DNA of 64,000 bases from Agelas oroides (Eukaryota > Porifera > Demospongiae > Agelasida > Agelasidae), in contig OX422192.1 of NCBI GenBank assembly GCA_949130485.1, positions 558,001 to 622,000 of the forward strand. Reading direction: 5' to 3'. The position numbers and the translations under genes are program-made. Every line of letters begins with the position of its first letter. Position 1 is the stretch's first letter. Positions 60,823 to 64,000 of this stretch are shown one piece after another. The notes under the pieces are model-generated. The model searched no databases. It worked only from the letters and a program-made list of their open reading frames with translations, and had not been told where the DNA came from.

Positions 60823-63556
60823 ATGGCGTCTAATGAAACAACAGAGTCGGGTCTGTTACAAGATAAGCTTGAAGAGGCTCTGGAGAAAGCGACTCGAGTC
60901 CTCTCAAATCTTCACCGTGTGCAGTCATACCTCGAAATCATCAAAACAGTTTCCCCTCAGTCTGGAGCACCAAGCAACGATGTGGTCAAGAACGCACTGG
61001 ACCAGATGCGAATCATTCGCACCGACACAGCAGGATTGTTGCAAACCGTCTACCTCACGGAAATTGGTCTACAAAGCCTCCAAGATTATAGCAAGCAGAG
61101 TTCGAATGGAAGTCTCTCGAATTTGATGCCAGTTGTTATGAGTAACCCGGACATGACCTCACCTGTTGCCATAAACGGTAGCCAAGAAGAAGACGGTATC
61201 ATGGTCAACCTCTCGGAAGGAAGCATGAGTTTTTCAACCTCGGTGAATCCACCGGCCTCATCAGCAGACGAGATGGCACCACCTCTCAAGAAAATGTATG
61301 TTGTCTCGTATTACTTGTAAGAGAGCGTTGTTTTGTCTAGGGTGTGAAATTTTATTTAGCATGGGACAGGTGGTTTTTACTTGGAATGTTGCAAGTGATA
61401 TTCACACAGGTAATTATTGCATTGTAGAGAATTATCCACCTGAGTTCAACCTCAAACTCTGGCTTTTTATTCCCGGATTTGTCTCATAGCTTCGATATCT
61501 CCCAACTCGATATTTCCTGTGAGGGACTTTCTCCCGGTTTCAACCCCTTATTTGTATTGCAGCTGCTGTTTGTAGGGAGAAAGGGAACTTTATTCACTGC
61601 AGTCTCAATTGTGTGTTTGCCTAGCCTCGTACCCAGGCTCCTCTCCATGCAGAAAAATGGTGCATGGGGAGGAGCCTGGGTACGAGGGTATGTTTTCCCT
61701 CTGGAAGTAGGATTACATACGTGTGGTTTACTCTGCTCATTTTTAAACCATCTATACTGCTCTCCTAACGATAAACATCATGTCTCAAGTTCACCGTCTG
61801 TGGTGGCAAACGCTTGAAGCCGACAATATCTTGAGTAATCTCCCTCCATTTTCTGTCCTTCCCCATTCCTCCCAGAAACCTTGGTGTCACCATCACGACT
61901 TGCTCTGGCTGTAGTCGTAAATTTGCCACGCAGTGTTCAGACGACAACAGTAGCCTCAACGCCCTATGCAGGAACTGCAGATCACCTGTCGAAAACCAGC
62001 TCAAAAACATCTCCACGGCTCAAGGGCAACAGCTAACTCCTGCGAGTGTAGGCATGGACGGCTCTGTCACTGCTTCCTTTCCCACTGCCTCTAACCAGAC
62101 GCCAATCTTGAGCTCCACACCTCTAAAGCCAAAGTCATTCCGAGGAGGACGCAAGAGCCATCTTCCTCCGCTCACCTGCAAGCTGTGTGGAATCTGCTTC
62201 ATCTATCGCCGATGTCTCCTTCGTCACTTAAGAGAGACACACAGTGGCATAGACATGAGCAACCTACACAAACACATTGAAGTGGGTAAGGCGCCTTCCG
62301 TCGTCCCAGTTGACGAGGACGTCTCTCAAACATCAAGTTTGAACGTAACCGTTGGCTCAGAAATTCCCTCCAATATTAGCTTGGAGGGATCCAGTGTTGA
62401 CGCACACTCCCAGCAGACATCCGTACTCCAGGGAGATGACTCCGGTGCTATTTTAGATGACAATCTTCTAGGACAATCCACTGGTACCAATGCAGATTTG
62501 TCAACGTCAGCAGACACATTGGACGCTTCAGCTGGTGAGGAAGGTGGACTTGACTCGTCAACCGGTCGGAAGAAGGATAGGACATACACATGTGTGGTTT
62601 GCAGTAAGTCGTTTGACCGGCCGTACCGCTTGCAACGCCACATGCAAATTCACAACCCAAATCGTCCCCGTGTTGTCTGTCAGATTTGTGACCGGCAATT
62701 CACACGGACAGACACCCTCGAAAACCACATGAAATCACTGCACTCAGACGAGAGACCGTTCAAGTGCACCACAGAGGGTTGCCAGAAAACCTTCGCTACC
62801 CAATCAGCTCTCTTCCATCACCTCAAAACCCACATGCATGGGAAACCTTACAAGTGTCTCGAATGCGACTCTTCCTTTGCCCTGCTGCAGGAGTACAAGC
62901 AACACATGAAGGACAACCACGCTGACACGCAGGACCTTCGCTGTTCCGACTGCTACAAACTCTTTCCCACCACTGCAAGCTTACAGGAACACAAGCTACT
63001 TGAACACCGCCTTGAGTGTGAAGTCTGTGGAAGATCGTTTGCTCGGCTTGCCTACCTACAAGCACACATTGAAGTCCATAACGGAGAAAGCCTTTACAAC
63101 TGTAAACATTGTAGCTCTGGGTTCGATACTGAATACGCCTACAAACAACACCTAAAGTCACACCCCGAACAACATCGTACTAAGAAGCTTTATCAATGCC
63201 AGCTGTGTGACAAAACGTTTCATCACCCAAGCAACCTTGTGGCCCACTACCGGAGCCAGGAACACCGTGAGAAGGTAAACGAACTCGGGCTCAATTCCGG
63301 CTCCATTCTTCCGACGATTGAAGGAGATCTAAGTGCATTGGTGGATGAGGTTACCATGGGAACAGAAGAGGAGGACAACTTGATTCAGACGATTGCCGAG
63401 AGTGAAGCATTCCAGGCCGCAGCCACAGCTGCAGTTACGACGACCTCCAGCACTGGGTTTGCCACTCAGACTATCACCTCCGAACAGAGTACGGTGGGGT
63501 TTGAAGAGTCTTCGGAGGCACCTGTGCTACCCAACCAGAATGAACTGCCTTCATAA
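60823..63556 (+). CDS. C2H2 zinc-finger protein, nine fingers
   Basis: Two exons, 60823-61295 and 61876-63556, join in phase to 717 aa; probably a nuclear DNA-binding factor. The N-terminal 100 residues are helical and Leu-rich (EEALEKATRVLSNLHRVQSY), perhaps for dimerisation. The second exon opens with a four-cysteine motif (TTCSGCSRKF ... LCRNCRSP), then a lone C2H2 finger (CKLCGICFIYRRCLLRHLRE) near residue 259. After a Ser/Thr-rich acidic linker come eight fingers from about 395 to 620, beginning YTCVVCSKSFDRPYRLQRH and ending YQCQLCDKTFHHPSNLVAHY. Linkers rarely follow the TGEKP consensus. The tail is acidic and Thr/Ala-rich. No KRAB, BTB or SCAN domain and no named orthologue recognised. 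Confidence 0.93.
61622..61688. repeat. Foldback of the AGCCTCRTTCCCAGG family in zinc-finger intron
   Basis: TAGCCTCGTACCCAGGCTCC pairs with GGAGCCTGGGTACGAGG around TCCATGCAGAAAAATGGTGCATGGGGA-type inner pairing. The most perfect hairpin of the family here. Confidence 0.85.
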
Positions 63557-64000
63557 CGAGTATAAAAAAAAACTTGTCCTCTTAGACTTAGACATGTGTA
63601 GAACATAACCGTTTAGTTTCATGATATTTAGCTTCAAAACACATTTGTAAGTATTTTGTTGTGCTTTAGCTCTTTATCTTAGCTGAGTGAGTACTAATGA
63701 GTTTACGAAAATACACTCTATAGTGTTATGTATTCATACATATTAGGATCACGTGTTTATCATACACTGTACAATGTCATACTCATACATGGACTCTGAG
63801 GTCATGTTGTGTGTGCACACAACCACCAGACACAACCACACACGTTAACTTTTGTAGTAGCAGACAACTGTACCAGCATCATAACACCACCACACACGTT
63901 AACTTTTGTAGTAGCAGACAACTGTACCAGCATCATAACACCACCACACACGTTAACTTTTGTAGTAGCAGACAACTATACCAGCATCATAACACCACCA
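63557..64000. repeat. 3' flank of the zinc-finger gene, then a 54-bp tandem repeat
   Basis: About 250 bp of unique AT-rich sequence follow the stop. From about 63836, CACACGTTAACTTTTGTAGT and GCAGACAACTGTACCAGCAT repeat with a period of 54 bp, three copies to the window end and probably beyond. Confidence 0.85.

Noticed and set aside
62326-63161. Minus-strand open frames opposite the zinc-finger exon
   Set aside because: Antisense shadows of a well-supported coding exon.

Overview
This 64 kb window comes from an intron-rich animal genome, most likely a sponge (demosponge) or a similarly early-branching metazoan. It carries animal-type signalling and regulatory genes: plexin, a FERM/FRMD4 scaffold, an MITF/TFE bHLH-zipper factor, DNase I-like nucleases and a many-fingered C2H2 factor. 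It also carries a broken kinase of the HRDLSARN / KISDLG type that I associate with sponge kinase expansions. The species is an inference; the families are read from the translated exons. All intron-containing gene models were built by hand from GT..AG borders and codon phase. Every internal junction of the plexin, DNase, FRMD4, MITF, Rab, WDR82 and zinc-finger models keeps frame.

Layout, left to right. 1-3196: a 54-bp minisatellite, a 53-bp repeat block and transposon debris. 3197-11207 (+): the last ten exons of a plexin (RasGAP domain with inserted Rho-binding domain); the extracellular part lies off the left edge. 12.5-13.4 kb: a decayed kinase whose catalytic-loop exon is inverted. 13.9-18.2 kb and 18.5-23.4 kb (-): two tandem DNase I-like genes, the second ending in a GPI-anchor-like tail. 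23.75-40.8 kb (+): a complete FRMD4-type gene, head-to-head with DNase copy B. 42.1-47.7 kb (-): an MITF/TFEB-family gene convergent with FRMD4. 52.4-53.6 kb (+): an unusual Rab-like GTPase. 54.8-55.8 kb (+): an intronless METTL18 histidine methyltransferase. 56.5-60.3 kb (-): WDR82, head-to-head with a C2H2 zinc-finger gene (60.8-63.6 kb, +). The last 200 bp start another 54-bp tandem repeat.

The genes do not form one pathway. FRMD4 and plexin both belong to cortical or guidance signalling; MITF/TFE and the Rab-like protein both point to endolysosomal biology; WDR82 and METTL18 are general chromatin and ribosome factors. The two head-to-head pairs probably share promoters.

The non-coding part is dominated by foldback or MITE-like elements (at least seven families, several with multiple copies here), minisatellites, and microsatellites that begin exactly at splice sites. 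One decayed Ty3/Gypsy integrase fragment is present. I found no new multi-gene system. The most notable signals are the splice-site-anchored microsatellites, the DNase pair with different C-termini, the internally inverted kinase pseudogene, the Rab-like protein lacking the switch I threonine, and the abundant AGCCTCRTTCCCAGG foldbacks.
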